Below are positions 1-9,327 of a DNA stretch of 64,000 nucleotides, one piece after another. Both the position numbers and the translations under genes were made by a program. Within the stretch, counting starts at the first letter, position 1. Every line of letters starts with the position of its first letter. Origin of the DNA: Enterobacteriaceae bacterium (GTDB lineage Bacteria > Pseudomonadota > Gammaproteobacteria > Enterobacterales > Enterobacteriaceae); NCBI GenBank assembly GCA_031253755.1, contig JAIRVT010000022.1, positions 45,471 through 109,470 on the forward strand, written 5' to 3'. Under the pieces are notes generated by a model that saw only the letters and a program-made list of their open reading frames with translations, had not been told where the DNA came from and did not search any database.

Positions 1-91
1 GCATGGCTTTTTCACTTTTTTCTCTGGCATTGCCTGCATCGAGAATAATGCTCATCGAAATAGGAATTAATATATCGTTTTCATCAGTCAT
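1..91 (-). CDS. PTS lactose/cellobiose-type EIIA component, N-terminal part only
   Basis: Reading leftwards from an ATG at 91-89 gives about 30 residues that run off the window edge. The stretch SIILDAGNAREKSEKAM matches the N-terminal helix of the lactose/chitobiose EIIA family (E. coli ChbA has a similar 'IINSGQARSLAYAALKQA' segment). The family forms a helical trimer that takes phosphate from HPr on a histidine and passes it to EIIB; that histidine lies outside the window. The gene follows the IIC gene by 32 bp on the same strand, so it is the third gene of a IIB-IIC-IIA operon. The family assignment is good, but the sugar cannot be named. Confidence 0.75.
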   Translation of the reverse strand, partial: MTDENDILIPISMSIILDAGNAREKSEKAM

Positions 92-123
92 GTTAATTTT
101 TCCATAACGGTCAGTGAATTGAA

Positions 124-1392
124 TTACGCAGCCTGTGTGTTATTTCCGAGAATATTTTCTTCTTCAATCCGCTTTTTCTCATAGACCTTGAAGAAGGGAT
201 ACCACGTGATAAGAAATACCGCCATTAACACGAGGTAACAGATAATTGCCCGCCAGTCTTCCGTGATCATGACACTGGAAAACGGCGCCGGTATTTGGCC
301 TACCTGAATCATTTTGGCCGGAATATTCAGCCAGTCAGATCGCATGAACACCCAGACAATAATGGGGCTGGTGATCGCGTTGATCCACATAGGCAGCATC
401 AACAATGGATTAAGCACAATAGGCGTACCAAATACCAATGGCTCATTAATATTGAAGAAAGAAGGCCCGATGCAGATATAACCTGTCGTTTTCAGCTCTC
501 TGGATTTTGAAAACAGCATCAAAAGATTCAGTGCCAGCGTTGCGCCTGTTCCTCCCATCGTAATTAACGCGGCGGTATACATGGTTTCATAGGTGACAAT
601 ATTGACCGCAGGCTGGCCTGCTGCGACCAGCGTGATATTGGTACTGATGCCGAGCATAAAGATAGGCATTTGCAGGCCGGTAAATGTCCAGACCGAAATA
701 CCCATCGACATGGCAATCGCCGGAATTAATGCCATGAGAATAAATCCCGGCAATGTTTGCCCGAATGCCGCAATCGGTGAAAAAAGCGAAAGTAGCCGGG
801 AAAAAATATCAATTTCAAAGGAGAACACCAATAATGTTCCTGCACCGATAGAAAGCAGAATCGGAATAATGGCGTGTATCCAGCCGACAACAAAATCGGG
901 CAGTGTGCTTTCTTTCAGAAAACCTATTTTGCTATACAGATGAAAAAGATAAGCAACAAACAGACCGGTCACGATACCTAATAAAATACCTGCCGGGCCG
1001 AACCGTTCAAAGCTGACAATCATATTACCGTCAGCAAATTCGGGTTTGATAAATATCATATAAACGCAAATGGCAGTCAGCCCGGCAATTAAGGTATAGC
1101 GAAAATGACGAAGTTTCTCCATCATCTGGTTGGCTATCATAAACGCGGTAATTAAACCGATCATGCCAAAAGAATAATCTGCAATTCGGCCAAGATTCGG
1201 TAAAAAAGGCAAATAAGACCGGAAGACATTATAAAAAAAGATAAGTGATCCCGCTAAAATAAAAGGAATATTATTTTTCATAGCGCCGGAAATAGCTGCG
1301 ACCCACGGACGATTAGTAAAATTTTGCACTGCGGGTGAAAATGAGTCAGATAACCATGACATAAATGCTTTCATGTATACCTCCTTTATCAT
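124..1392 (-). CDS. PTS EIIC permease, lactose/cellobiose family
   Basis: This 422-residue integral membrane protein has about ten hydrophobic segments and the EIIC_lac/cel layout: an N-terminal amphipathic stretch, then membrane helices, and the conserved loop around 'GPSFFNINEPLVFGTPIVLNP' in the last third, which holds the Asn-Glu-Pro sugar-binding signature. It imports and phosphorylates a beta-disaccharide or a related sugar in the inner membrane, working with the soluble IIA and IIB encoded beside it. Length matches CelB/ChbC-type proteins (about 420-450). The substrate could be cellobiose, chitobiose or another beta-glucoside. No glycosidase gene is visible in the window. The start has an AGGAGG-like site just upstream on the minus strand. 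Confidence 0.9.
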   Translation of the reverse strand: MIKEVYMKAFMSWLSDSFSPAVQNFTNRPWVAAISGAMKNNIPFILAGSLIFFYNVFRSYLPFLPNLGRIADYSFGMIGLITAFMIANQMMEKLRHFRYTLIAGLTAICVYMIFIKPEFADGNMIVSFERFGPAGILLGIVTGLFVAYLFHLYSKIGFLKESTLPDFVVGWIHAIIPILLSIGAGTLLVFSFEIDIFSRLLSLFSPIAAFGQTLPGFILMALIPAIAMSMGISVWTFTGLQMPIFMLGISTNITLVAAGQPAVNIVTYETMYTAALITMGGTGATLALNLLMLFSKSRELKTTGYICIGPSFFNINEPLVFGTPIVLNPLLMLPMWINAITSPIIVWVFMRSDWLNIPAKMIQVGQIPAPFSSVMITEDWRAIICYLVLMAVFLITWYPFFKVYEKKRIEEENILGNNTQAA

Positions 1393-1476
1393 TGTTTATT
1401 ATTATTCGAATTCAGTAAAAAACCTCAGTGTTGTAAAGAACTTCATTAATGATTAAATGTACAGTGATTTTATATA

Positions 1477-1534
1477 AAGTTCTTTAATGTGAAGTTCTTT
1501 AATGTATAGCATTTAATGCGAAGTTCTTTAATGT
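1477..1534. repeat. Short direct repeats ahead of the IIC gene
   Basis: The 14-mer AAGTTCTTTAATGT occurs at 1477-1490, 1492-1505 and 1521-1534, spaced 15 and 29 bp apart. The last two copies belong to a 29-bp near-perfect duplication. The array fills the IIB-IIC intergenic gap and touches the end of the IIB gene. No function is evident; it resembles the other tandem units of about 15 bp in this window. Confidence 0.7.
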
Positions 1535-1848
1535 ATAGGATTTAATGTATTAATGGCTAATTCCAGTAACGCGTCACCGTCTAATTTTCCATAAATTGCG
1601 TGTGGCACGACAATGACAGGAATATTGTACCTATCGGCTTGTTTTTGGAATTGCTCTTGCTGGGAGGCATAATGAGGGCCAAGAAACAGAATATCGATCA
1701 CGGAAAAATATTCGGTAACTTCACTTTCACTCCGGGCTTCGACGGTCACCGGTAGCGCTTTATTTTTGGCGGCGTTTCTGGTTTTGGTGGCTAACATGCC
1801 ACTGGAAATACCTGCGCCACAACATAACATGATAAATATATTTTTCAT
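1528..1848 (-). CDS. PTS EIIB component, lactose/cellobiose family
   Basis: This cytoplasmic protein of 106 residues has the EIIB_lac/cel P-loop near the N-terminus (LCCGAGISSG), where Cys10 (or the adjacent Cys9) would be the phosphocysteine that receives phosphate from EIIA and gives it to the sugar on EIIC. The short Rossmann-like fold and length match CelA/ChbB. It is the promoter-proximal gene of the leftward operon and is divergent from the PRD regulator at 2186, which presumably controls it. The 135-bp gap to the IIC gene, full of direct repeats, is long for an operon. Confidence 0.88.
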   Translation of the reverse strand: MKNIFIMLCCGAGISSGMLATKTRNAAKNKALPVTVEARSESEVTEYFSVIDILFLGPHYASQQEQFQKQADRYNIPVIVVPHAIYGKLDGDALLELAINTLNPIH

Positions 1849-2185
1849 ATTTATGACCTTATTGATAATTGATTTTTGCTTTCTGACAGATATACTCGTT
1901 GAACTTCAAATTGCAATCCACAAGACAAACTGAACCCTTATATTTCCCCGCTAAAAGGAGAAATAAAATATCTATCTTGAAGCTAACTTAGCATAAGTTA
2001 TATCCGTTATTCTTCAAGATTGAAATATTGCTAACGACAATTTGCAGTTTATAGGGAATAGTATCTTCAATTTGAATTGAATATTCAATTATATGTTTTC
2101 ACCTCAAGAGGGAAAATTTCTGTTTTTAAAGTTAGTTATTACAGTAAATTAAAGGTTTGATTTATTCATTTAACAGGGGATTATA
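1849..2185. promoter_or_regulatory. Divergent promoter region between PTS operon and its likely regulator
   Basis: This is an AT-rich 337-bp gap. It contains a 34-bp block at 1891-1924 ('tatactcgttgaacttcaa...') that recurs with few changes at 8832-8865, so part of the gap is a dispersed repeat. A further copy-like segment ('cttcaagattgaa') lies near 2017-2030. Promoters and regulator sites for both directions must lie here, but I could not pick out a convincing operator or a RAT-type antiterminator hairpin. Confidence 0.45.
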
Positions 2186-4123
2186 ATGCTAAGGTCTAAG
2201 CAGAAAGAATTATTAGATTATTTACGGAATCAACATAATCCGGTATTGGCAATTAAATTATCTCAAGTCTTAAATGTATCGACCAGAACAATAAAGAATT
2301 ATGTTGTGGAAATTAATAGTGCTTATAATGAAAAAATCATTATATCGGGTCAGGCAGGTTATGCGTTATCGCCTGATGCAAATATAGATCAAAAGCACTA
2401 TTATGATAAACAGGTTAATAACTATTTCCCTAAAACCTTTCAAGAAAGAGCTGCTTTTTTAATTAAAGCCATTTTGTTATTTGAACGAAGTCATAATATC
2501 TATGATCTCAGTGCTGATTTATATATCAGCGACTCAACATTAAAGTCATTGATATATAAAATAAATGGTTCATTCCAGCAATTTAATATCCGGTTTTTAT
2601 GCAGAAATCATCATATTGAAATATTAGGTGATGAACAGGATTTAAGGAAATTGATTTATCATATTATTATGGAAGAAAGAGAATATCAGTTTATTGATCT
2701 GAAAATATTTGGGAGAATATTTGGCGGACAACACGTTGACCGGGTATCGGCTATTATCAGCCGGGTATTCAATAAATGGAATTATTCTTATCATAATCTT
2801 TCATATACCCAGCTTATTCTGCACTTTTTAATTCTGATAAATAGACTGAAAAACAGCAGGTATTTATATAATAACGATATTTTTGATGGAAACACCCAAT
2901 TAATATCAATGGTTGATGAATTATGTGATAATTTTCAAAATGATTTCGGTTTATTGCTGTCAGAACAGGAAAGGCATTATTGCAACCGGTTATTAAGCAT
3001 TAATGCGAATTTCAATCATAAGAGAAAAGATCTTCAGGGTAATGGTGTGGAAACCGGGTTAGATCAATTGACTAAACAAATTGCGGCCTCTGTACAGGAA
3101 CATTATTCAATTGATTTATCAACTCATGATTTTATTTCATTATTTTCTGTGCATATTTCCGGGTTAAAAACCCGGCTGGCACATAAAATTTCCGCTAAAA
3201 ATCCGATGTTGGAGACAATAAAAAAAGAGTGTCGCACGATATTTGAGATTGCCATTTTTATCTCTATGAAATTAAATAAATTATGGCGTGAAAAATTAAA
3301 TGAAGATGAAATTTCTTTTATTGCCCTGCATGTCGGTGCTGAATTTGAACGGCAAAAAATTAAAGATAATAAAGTGCAGGCCGTACTGTTATGCCCCGGT
3401 TTCAGAGGTGTCGAAGATAAAATCTATCATCAATTATTAACCGATTTTGGTAATGAGCTCTATGTGATTAAAGTTATTTCCCAGCCTGCTGAATTAGAAG
3501 GGCTGGCATGTGAATTGTTGATTACCACGATAAATCTGCCAGCCAACTATCAATATGAAACAGTGTATATTTCGCCTTTTCAATTGCGGAATAAATATGC
3601 GCAATTAATGGGTAAAATTGATGCCGTTAATGCCCGGCGGAAGAAAGAAACACTGCAACGGAATTTTGAACTGTTTTTTGAACACGGGCTATTTTGGTTT
3701 GAACCGGGTTTTCAGCACAGAAATGAGCTTATTGATGCACTTTGTCAGGCGATGAACACGAAAGGGTATGTCGGCGCTGATTTTATTAAGTGCGTCTATG
3801 AACGGGAGAATGCTTCTTCCACCGCGTTTGGTATGCTGGCATTGCCTCACTCCGTTAAACCGGATGCGATAAAAACCGGTGCCGCGGTTGTTATCAGCCC
3901 AAAAGGCATTCGTTGGGGAAAAAACGAACGTGTTCATGTTGTTTTTTTAATTGCGATAAACCGAATCGACAGAGGTTGTTTTGCTGAGTGTTCTGACGCG
4001 CTGTTGAATATTTTTAACCAAGGTAAGATGCTTAACCAGCTACATAAAATAACGGGCTTTGAAAAATTTCGGCAAACAGTGATGGCATCCGGTGAGTTTA
4101 CGATGACAGGCAGCAAAAATTGA
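2186..4123 (+). CDS. PRD-containing transcriptional regulator with EIIB and EIIA domains (LicR/MtlR type)
   Basis: This 645-residue protein reads as an N-terminal HTH_11/Mga-type DNA-binding region (about 1-65), two PTS regulation domains in the middle (a clear one ends with 'EDEISFIALHVGAEFER'), an EIIB-like domain around 393-490 with Cys403 in 'LLCPGF', and a C-terminal fructose/mannitol-type EIIA domain whose phospho-histidine is His555 in 'ALPHSVKP'. Such proteins activate their PTS operon, with activity set by phosphorylation of the PRD, EIIB and EIIA sites. It is divergent from the IIB-IIC-IIA operon, the usual arrangement of a dedicated regulator. The ATG follows an AGGGG site at a good distance. 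Which operon promoter it binds is inferred from position only. Confidence 0.88.
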   Translation: MLRSKQKELLDYLRNQHNPVLAIKLSQVLNVSTRTIKNYVVEINSAYNEKIIISGQAGYALSPDANIDQKHYYDKQVNNYFPKTFQERAAFLIKAILLFERSHNIYDLSADLYISDSTLKSLIYKINGSFQQFNIRFLCRNHHIEILGDEQDLRKLIYHIIMEEREYQFIDLKIFGRIFGGQHVDRVSAIISRVFNKWNYSYHNLSYTQLILHFLILINRLKNSRYLYNNDIFDGNTQLISMVDELCDNFQNDFGLLLSEQERHYCNRLLSINANFNHKRKDLQGNGVETGLDQLTKQIAASVQEHYSIDLSTHDFISLFSVHISGLKTRLAHKISAKNPMLETIKKECRTIFEIAIFISMKLNKLWREKLNEDEISFIALHVGAEFERQKIKDNKVQAVLLCPGFRGVEDKIYHQLLTDFGNELYVIKVISQPAELEGLACELLITTINLPANYQYETVYISPFQLRNKYAQLMGKIDAVNARRKKETLQRNFELFFEHGLFWFEPGFQHRNELIDALCQAMNTKGYVGADFIKCVYERENASSTAFGMLALPHSVKPDAIKTGAAVVISPKGIRWGKNERVHVVFLIAINRIDRGCFAECSDALLNIFNQGKMLNQLHKITGFEKFRQTVMASGEFTMTGSKN

Positions 4124-4158
4124 AAACTGCATTTTTAATGGGATCGTTATTTTAGAAA

Positions 4159-4201
4159 TCAGGCGCTGCTTTGGGGTTTCAATTTCAGCGCCTGACTTTT
4201 T
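4159..4201 (+). terminator. Rho-independent terminator after the PRD regulator
   Basis: TCAGGCGCTG (4159-4168) pairs perfectly with CAGCGCCTGA (4186-4195). A run of T (CTTTTT) follows on the plus strand. Confidence 0.8.
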
Positions 4202-4267
4202 ACTGCTCTGTTTTTTACTACTTTATTTTTTATTATAAAGTAATAACGCATCATAAATAATAACGTA

Positions 4268-4903
4268 TTATTTTTTACTTAATTCAGGTTTAAGTAAATT
4301 TATTATCGCAGTAATTCTGGGTGAAATATCTGTTTCTGTTAGTGTTAATCCAAGTGCTCCCTTTCTAAGGAGGTCCGAGATTATCATTGAGATAGCCAAT
4401 TCACTGAATAGAGTGAAATTAAATTTCTTTAACAGCCCTTCCTTATATTGATATTCTAACCAGCTGGCTAAAATAACCTTATCTTTTTCAAGCCCGGTTT
4501 GTTGATACTTATCCAGTAAGATATCCCTGTAAGGGAGTTTAGACTGTAATAATTTAAATAGCCCTATGGCATCCGGGGATAAATATTTATTTGTTATTTC
4601 GGCTAAATATTCCTCCAATAATACTATCACCTGTTGGGAGCTATTGACATTATCAGGCAGAGAAGGAGAGGGAATATCTGCCCAGTCTAATATCATTTTT
4701 TCAATTAAATCTTCCCGGTTCCTGACAAAACGGTAGAGTGTCTTTTTCGCAATTTTCGCTTTTTGCGCAATAACATCCATCGTTGCTATGTTATAGCCCT
4801 GCTCTATTAAGAGGGAGAAAGTGACATTATAAATTCTCTGGCGCATTTCTTTTTCAGGAATTGGCGGGCGGCCTCGTGCGCGTGGATGATGATTTTCTGC
4901 CAT
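4268..4903 (-). CDS. TetR/AcrR-family transcriptional regulator
   Basis: This 211-residue protein has a basic N-terminal tail (RARGRPPIPEKEMR) followed by the typical TetR helix-turn-helix at about residues 20-65, including 'IATMDVIAQKAKIAKKTLYRF'-like spacing with the conserved Thr-Leu-Tyr of the recognition helix. The C-terminal ligand-binding region is variable and gives no clue to the inducer. It is divergent from the porin gene at 5385, with about 480 bp between them, so it may regulate itself, the porin, or neither. An AAAGGTG site precedes the ATG. The family is certain; the target is not. Confidence 0.85.
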   Translation of the reverse strand: MAENHHPRARGRPPIPEKEMRQRIYNVTFSLLIEQGYNIATMDVIAQKAKIAKKTLYRFVRNREDLIEKMILDWADIPSPSLPDNVNSSQQVIVLLEEYLAEITNKYLSPDAIGLFKLLQSKLPYRDILLDKYQQTGLEKDKVILASWLEYQYKEGLLKKFNFTLFSELAISMIISDLLRKGALGLTLTETDISPRITAIINLLKPELSKK

Positions 4904-4905
4904 AT

Positions 4906-4935
4906 TAGCACCTTTAATTTTAGTACCTTTAAGTT
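4906..4935. repeat. 15-bp tandem duplication upstream of the TetR gene
   Basis: TAGCACCTTTAATTT (4906-4920) is followed directly by TAGTACCTTTAAGTT (4921-4935), with 13 of 15 positions identical. It lies in the 5' leader of the TetR gene and includes its ribosome-binding region. Confidence 0.7.
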
Positions 4936-5384
4936 TTACCTTATGGGTTTCAAATTACATCGCCATATTTAATATGTTGCACTGGTGTTATCCCATTATC
5001 TCTTTCACCTTTCAAGCTGATAGAGTGCCTTTGTTGTACATCTCGATGAACTATTTTTTATTGCTTGCCTTATTATTTATAACTTACTGTATTTAATAAC
5101 AAACACGCGTAACGAATGTATTTGGTCAGCAAAAACTGTTCATCATGTGACCTTCTTCACAGGAAAGCATTTTTAGTTAAATTCTGTTAGCAAAATGTTA
5201 ATTCGCGTATTACTATCGCCATCTAAAACTACAAAGTTAATGCTATTTAAACAATTCCAGCTAAGAAACTATCAGCCTAACTGTTTCTTTCTTTAGGGAT
5301 TTCTTTTTTGAAATTTCTATTAGCCGGAAATGTATTTGATAGTGGAAACAAAAAGTAAATAACAACATCAATGAGGTCATAATA
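4936..5384. promoter_or_regulatory. Upstream region of the porin gene
   Basis: This is a 450-bp AT-rich gap between the TetR gene and the porin. Enterobacterial porin genes usually have long regulatory regions with OmpR sites and a long untranslated leader, and the size fits that. I could not identify individual OmpR sites or an antisense RNA gene with confidence. A weak ribosome-binding site (ATGAGGTCAT) lies just before the porin ATG. Confidence 0.4.
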
Positions 5385-6536
5385 ATGAAAAAATACAACG
5401 CAATAGCAATGGCATTTCCGGTTTTATTGATTGCAGGAACTGCAAATGCGGCTGAAATTTATAATAAAGATGGTAATAAAATTGATTTATATGGAAAAGC
5501 GGATGTTCAATACTCTTTCGCTAAAGGGGAAAGCGGTCAGGCCGGTGATGGATCCGCAGCTCGTATCGGTGTAAAAGGAAACACCCAAATTACTGATAAC
5601 CTCGCTGGTTACGGGCGCTGGGAATTCAGTATGGGGGCTTCCAAAACAGAACTTGAAAGTAACCAACTTGCAAGAACCCGTCTGGCTTTCGCGGGTTTAA
5701 AATTGGGTAAATATGGCACGCTGGATTATGGCCGTAACTACGGCGTAGTTTATGATCCCAACTCATTCACCGATATGCTGCCCGTATTCGGCGGTGATAG
5801 CATGGCGGCAAGCGATAATTTCATGATGAGCCGTTCGACAGGGTTATTAACTTATCGTAATACCGACTTTTTTGGTTTAGTGAATGGCTTGAATTTCGCG
5901 CTGCAATATCAGGGTAAAAATGATGGTAATAGCGGGAATTCCCGTAAAGATGTTGGGCGTCAGAATGGCGATGGTTTTGGTGTCTCCAGTTCTTACGATA
6001 TTGGTTATGGTATTTCGGTTGCGGCATCTTATGGCAACTCTAACCGTACAACAGGCCAAAAAGAGGGCGCTGAAAAAGCGCATGTACTGGCGAAAGGTAA
6101 TAAAGCCGAAGCTTGGATGGTCTCCACGAAATACGATAAAAACAATGTCTATCTGGCAGCCATGTATGGTGAAGCACGTAATTTAACCCGATTCGGTAGT
6201 TCCGTTGCTGACTATACAATGTTTGCTAATAAGACTGAAAACCTTGAATTAACGGCTCAATACCAATTTGATTTTGGCTTACGCCCATCCCTTGCTTATG
6301 TTTATTCCAGAGGTAAAAATTTAGCTGATGATTTAGGCGGCAATAATGTATTAAAAGCGGGTAAGTCAGAAGCGCTGGTTAAATATGTTTCTGTTGGCGC
6401 AACATATACCTTCAACAAAAATATGGATATTTATGGCGAATATCAGATTAATTTACTCAAAAACAATGAATTTACCAAAACTACTAAAATTAATACTGAT
6501 AATGTAACAGGTGTTGGCCTGGTATATCGCTTCTAA
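5385..6536 (+). CDS. General porin of the OmpF/OmpC/PhoE family
   Basis: This 383-residue outer-membrane protein has a classical signal peptide ending in ANA before the mature start AEIYNKDGNK, which is the hallmark N-terminus of enterobacterial trimeric porins. The sequence then alternates beta strands and loops through 'YGKADVQYSF', 'DNLAGYGRWEFSMG' and 'ARTRLAFAGLKLGKYGTLDYGRN' (with the PEFGG-like constriction loop near 'DMLPVFGGD'), and ends in the strand 'GVGLVYRF' with the terminal Phe needed for BAM recognition. It allows diffusion of small hydrophilic solutes. In Xenorhabdus the corresponding major porin is called OpnP, but I cannot tell which paralogue this is. A strong hairpin follows the stop. 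Confidence 0.92.
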   Translation: MKKYNAIAMAFPVLLIAGTANAAEIYNKDGNKIDLYGKADVQYSFAKGESGQAGDGSAARIGVKGNTQITDNLAGYGRWEFSMGASKTELESNQLARTRLAFAGLKLGKYGTLDYGRNYGVVYDPNSFTDMLPVFGGDSMAASDNFMMSRSTGLLTYRNTDFFGLVNGLNFALQYQGKNDGNSGNSRKDVGRQNGDGFGVSSSYDIGYGISVAASYGNSNRTTGQKEGAEKAHVLAKGNKAEAWMVSTKYDKNNVYLAAMYGEARNLTRFGSSVADYTMFANKTENLELTAQYQFDFGLRPSLAYVYSRGKNLADDLGGNNVLKAGKSEALVKYVSVGATYTFNKNMDIYGEYQINLLKNNEFTKTTKINTDNVTGVGLVYRF

Positions 6537-6584
6537 TATATTTATCTTTATATTTAATTAAAGTTTGGGTTCAGCTAATAAGTC

Positions 6585-6620
6585 ATAGCCTCAATAAATT
6601 TATTATTGAGGCTATACTTT
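6585..6620. terminator. Bidirectional terminator between the porin and rdgC
   Basis: ATAGCCTCAATAA (6585-6597) pairs perfectly with TTATTGAGGCTAT (6603-6615) around a 5-nt loop. The genes on both sides point towards it, so it can end the porin and the rdgC transcripts. Confidence 0.75.
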
Positions 6621-6628
6621 ATATGAAA

Positions 6629-7540
6629 TTAATTTTCCGCCTCACCACCTAAGGCATCAATCATATTCTTGATTAACGCACTTAATTCACCGGTCATTAA
6701 CGTAAAATCGGCATCGAATCGTTGGGCTGCATCTTCTCTGTCTATATCATCATTTTGTTCGCGCAGGGTTTCACTGAATTTGATGCGTTTGTAAGAGCCA
6801 TCATCTGACAACATAAACTGAATACGCTCTTCCCAATCCAGCGCCAGTTTTGTGACATACTTGCCGGATTCAATATGGGTCGCAATTTCGTCAGAAACCA
6901 ATGCCTGTTTCTTGCAACGAATCACTCCGCCTTCTTCCAGAACGGCTTTCAACTCCGCCTCGTCCATCAGCGCATACCCTGCCGGCAAATCCCCTGAACG
7001 TACCCATTTTGTTAATGTCAGCTCAATAGGCTCTGCGAAAGTCAGCGGAACAACCGGCAATGATCCCAGCGTTTTTCTCAACAGCGCCAGATTATCTTCG
7101 GCACGTTTGGCGCTGGCAGAATCAACGATAATCAGGTGATTAACGGTATCGATCCAAATATAAGTCTGACTGAAACGGCTGAATGCCCGTGGCAATAACG
7201 TGTGGATCACTTCATCTTTCAGTGAATCTTTCTCGGTTTTTTTCAATTTCCGGTGTTGTTCGCCTTCCAGACGGGCAATTTTGGCCTGTAATTCCTGTTT
7301 AATAACCGGAGAAGGCAGCATTTTTTCTTCTTTTCGCGCACAGATCAGGATTTGATTGCCGGCAGCATGAGTTAATGCGTCACCATGCGCGCCCATAGGC
7401 GGAACCCAGCCAGTTTTCATCATGTCCTGACTGCCGCATGGAGTGAATGCCAATGGGCTTAATTGTTTTTCCAGTTCATCCGCAGAAAGTGAGATCTCCC
7501 GGTTTAAACGGTAAATCATTAAATTTTTGAACCATAACAT
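6629..7540 (-). CDS. rdgC: Recombination-associated protein RdgC
   Basis: This 303-residue protein begins '[27 protein letters not shown]' and keeps the family blocks '[19 protein letters not shown]' and '[24 protein letters not shown]' throughout. RdgC forms a ring-shaped dimer that binds DNA non-specifically and restrains RecA; in E. coli it is also needed when replication restart is impaired. Length equals E. coli RdgC (303). It is divergent from mak, exactly as in E. coli, which supports orthology. Nothing unusual was seen in the gene. Confidence 0.97.
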   Translation of the reverse strand: MLWFKNLMIYRLNREISLSADELEKQLSPLAFTPCGSQDMMKTGWVPPMGAHGDALTHAAGNQILICARKEEKMLPSPVIKQELQAKIARLEGEQHRKLKKTEKDSLKDEVIHTLLPRAFSRFSQTYIWIDTVNHLIIVDSASAKRAEDNLALLRKTLGSLPVVPLTFAEPIELTLTKWVRSGDLPAGYALMDEAELKAVLEEGGVIRCKKQALVSDEIATHIESGKYVTKLALDWEERIQFMLSDDGSYKRIKFSETLREQNDDIDREDAAQRFDADFTLMTGELSALIKNMIDALGGEAEN

Positions 7541-7785
7541 GTCATTACCCCATACTTGAACGTTGTGACAAACATCATCTGAAAAATATCACTGCGCATA
7601 TTACAGAATCATGGCGTGAAGCCCTAGAACTTCATCAATTGCTCTAAAATAAAGCTGGATAACGGCTTGATTGTTAAAATAACTCAGGCAATGATGCCTA
7701 CGGCAACACGACACCCATTCATCAACATCAGTCAGTGAGTCTGAAAAGCTCGGCTGACAGTAAACTACAGAGAAAAAGGTAAGCT

Positions 7786-8694
7786 ATGCGTATAGGTATT
7801 GATCTTGGCGGAACCAAGATTGAAGTGGTCGCACTGAGCGATCAAGGAGAGGAGCTGTTCCGTAAACGGGTGGATACTCCCCGTAACGACTATCAGCAAA
7901 CTCTGGCCGCGATTGCCGGTTTAATCGCAGATGCAGAACAGGCAACCGGGCAGAGAGGAACCATCGGCATTGGCATTCCGGGCGCAATTTCACCTTTTAC
8001 CGGCAAAGTGAAAAATGCCAACTCTGTCTGGTTGAATGATCAGGTATTGGACAGAGATATTTCTGCTCTGCTCCAGCGTGAAGTGCGGGTTGCCAATGAT
8101 GCCAACTGTCTGGCGGTCTCGGAAGCGACTGATGGTGCGGCAGCGGGTATGCCAATGGTATTTGCCGTTATTATCGGCACAGGATGTGGCTCTGGTCTGG
8201 CATTTAATGGCAACGTTCATGCAGGGGGCAACGGTCTGGCGGGAGAATGGGGGCATAATCCATTGCCGTGGATGGATGACGAAGACCGGGTATATCAGGA
8301 GGAAGTGCGCTGTTTCTGCGGTAAACCGGGCTGTACGGAAATGTTTGTTTCGGGCACGGGCTTTATGCGGGATTATTTCCGTTTGAGTGGCGTACACAAA
8401 AAAGGCCATGAAATCATGGCAGCCGTGGCGCAGGGCGATAAAATTGCTGAGCTGGCAATCCGGCGTTACGAAAGGCGTCTGGCGCGGGCACTGGCGCAAG
8501 TCGTTAATTTACTTGATCCTGATGTGATTGTGCTGGGCGGCGGGATGAGTAACGTTGACCGCCTTTACCAGACTTTGCCGGGTTTAGTGAATGAGTGGGT
8601 ATTTGGTGGCGAATGTGCCACGCCGATTAGAAAGGCCCTGCATGGTGATTCCAGTGGTGTTCGTGGCGCCGCTTGGTTATGGCCGCATAGTTAA
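7786..8694 (+). CDS. mak: Fructokinase, ROK family
   Basis: This 302-residue protein opens with the ROK phosphate-binding motif '[17 protein letters not shown]', has the catalytic Asp in the '[11 protein letters not shown]' region, and carries the ROK zinc-binding signature His plus '[10 protein letters not shown]' at about residues 165-190. It phosphorylates fructose (manno(fructo)kinase in E. coli) with ATP in the cytoplasm. The length and the divergent position next to rdgC match E. coli mak. The AAAAAGGTAAGCT site before the ATG is good. Sugar specificity is inferred from orthology. Confidence 0.95.
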   Translation: MRIGIDLGGTKIEVVALSDQGEELFRKRVDTPRNDYQQTLAAIAGLIADAEQATGQRGTIGIGIPGAISPFTGKVKNANSVWLNDQVLDRDISALLQREVRVANDANCLAVSEATDGAAAGMPMVFAVIIGTGCGSGLAFNGNVHAGGNGLAGEWGHNPLPWMDDEDRVYQEEVRCFCGKPGCTEMFVSGTGFMRDYFRLSGVHKKGHEIMAAVAQGDKIAELAIRRYERRLARALAQVVNLLDPDVIVLGGGMSNVDRLYQTLPGLVNEWVFGGECATPIRKALHGDSSGVRGAAWLWPHS

Positions 8695-8793
8695 ACTGGC
8701 TCCCGCTCCTTATTGCCCTTCATGCCTGTTTGGAGAAGCCAGCAAATTGATCTGACTGATAAAAAATAAATTTTACCCGTAACCTTAAATGGT

Positions 8794-8830
8794 ATTACAG
8801 CCTGCTTAATCGAGCAGGCTGTAATATTAT
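8794..8830 (+). terminator. Hairpin terminator after mak
   Basis: ATTACAGCCTGC (8794-8805) pairs perfectly with GCAGGCTGTAAT (8814-8825) and is followed by ATTATC. The T run is weak, but the stem is strong and well placed after mak. Confidence 0.6.
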
Positions 8831-8831
8831 C

Positions 8832-8865
8832 TATACTCAATAAACTTCAAATTGCAATTCTCAAG
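8832..8865. repeat. Dispersed repeat, copy related to 1891-1924
   Basis: A 34-bp block starting TATACTC and containing AACTTCAAATTGCAAT is shared with 1891-1924. Both copies are followed by a 'ccttatattt' segment about 15 bp on. It is part of a small non-coding repeat. Confidence 0.6.
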
Positions 8866-8923
8866 ATAATGCGAGGCCTTATATTTCGCCGCGCCGCGAG
8901 GAATTATGCTTTCCGCTAAATCA

Positions 8924-9030
8924 CTTTTCAAAATGACAGAAGCATTTCAAATGATCGAAGTATTCCTTATCCCGCGTACCGCGCGGGATAAGGAAAAACC
9001 ACAACGGAGACTCTCATTATTATGAAAAAG
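8924..9030. repeat. MITE-like palindromic element, copy A
   Basis: The ends are CTTTTCAAAATGA and TTATTATGAAAAAG (imperfect terminal inverted repeats). The centre is the palindrome TTCCTTATCCCGCG / CGCGGGATAAGGAA (8963-8995). It is the longest of the five copies in the window because of extra bases in its left half (around 8937-8956). The rest of the gap from 8866 to 9327 is AT-rich; I see no gene in it. Confidence 0.75.
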
Positions 9031-9327
9031 GATATAGTCATAGATTGAAAAAAGAAGGAAATGCAAATGATATAAATCATAAATAGTGTGACAATGCTTA
9101 TAAATACGAAATATTGCTATAGATAAGGCTATCGATAAAAAGGTATGGTTATTCGCTTGTTAACTAATAAGTGTGGTTTTTATAATTATAAACTTCGCTT
9201 ATTAGAATCAGTAAAAACATAACTCGTTAATTGCAACAGTAATACTTTTCAAAAGAAATAATAGCAAAGGCAGTAATAAGAATATGATATTGAATGAATA
9301 ATAAAAACAATTATGGAGGTTACCAAT

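Noticed and set aside
1477..1534. Antiterminator (RAT) hairpin for a BglG-type protein
   Set aside because: The sequence is direct repeats without a stem and terminator, and the nearby regulator is the DNA-binding PRD type with EII domains, not an RNA-binding antiterminator.
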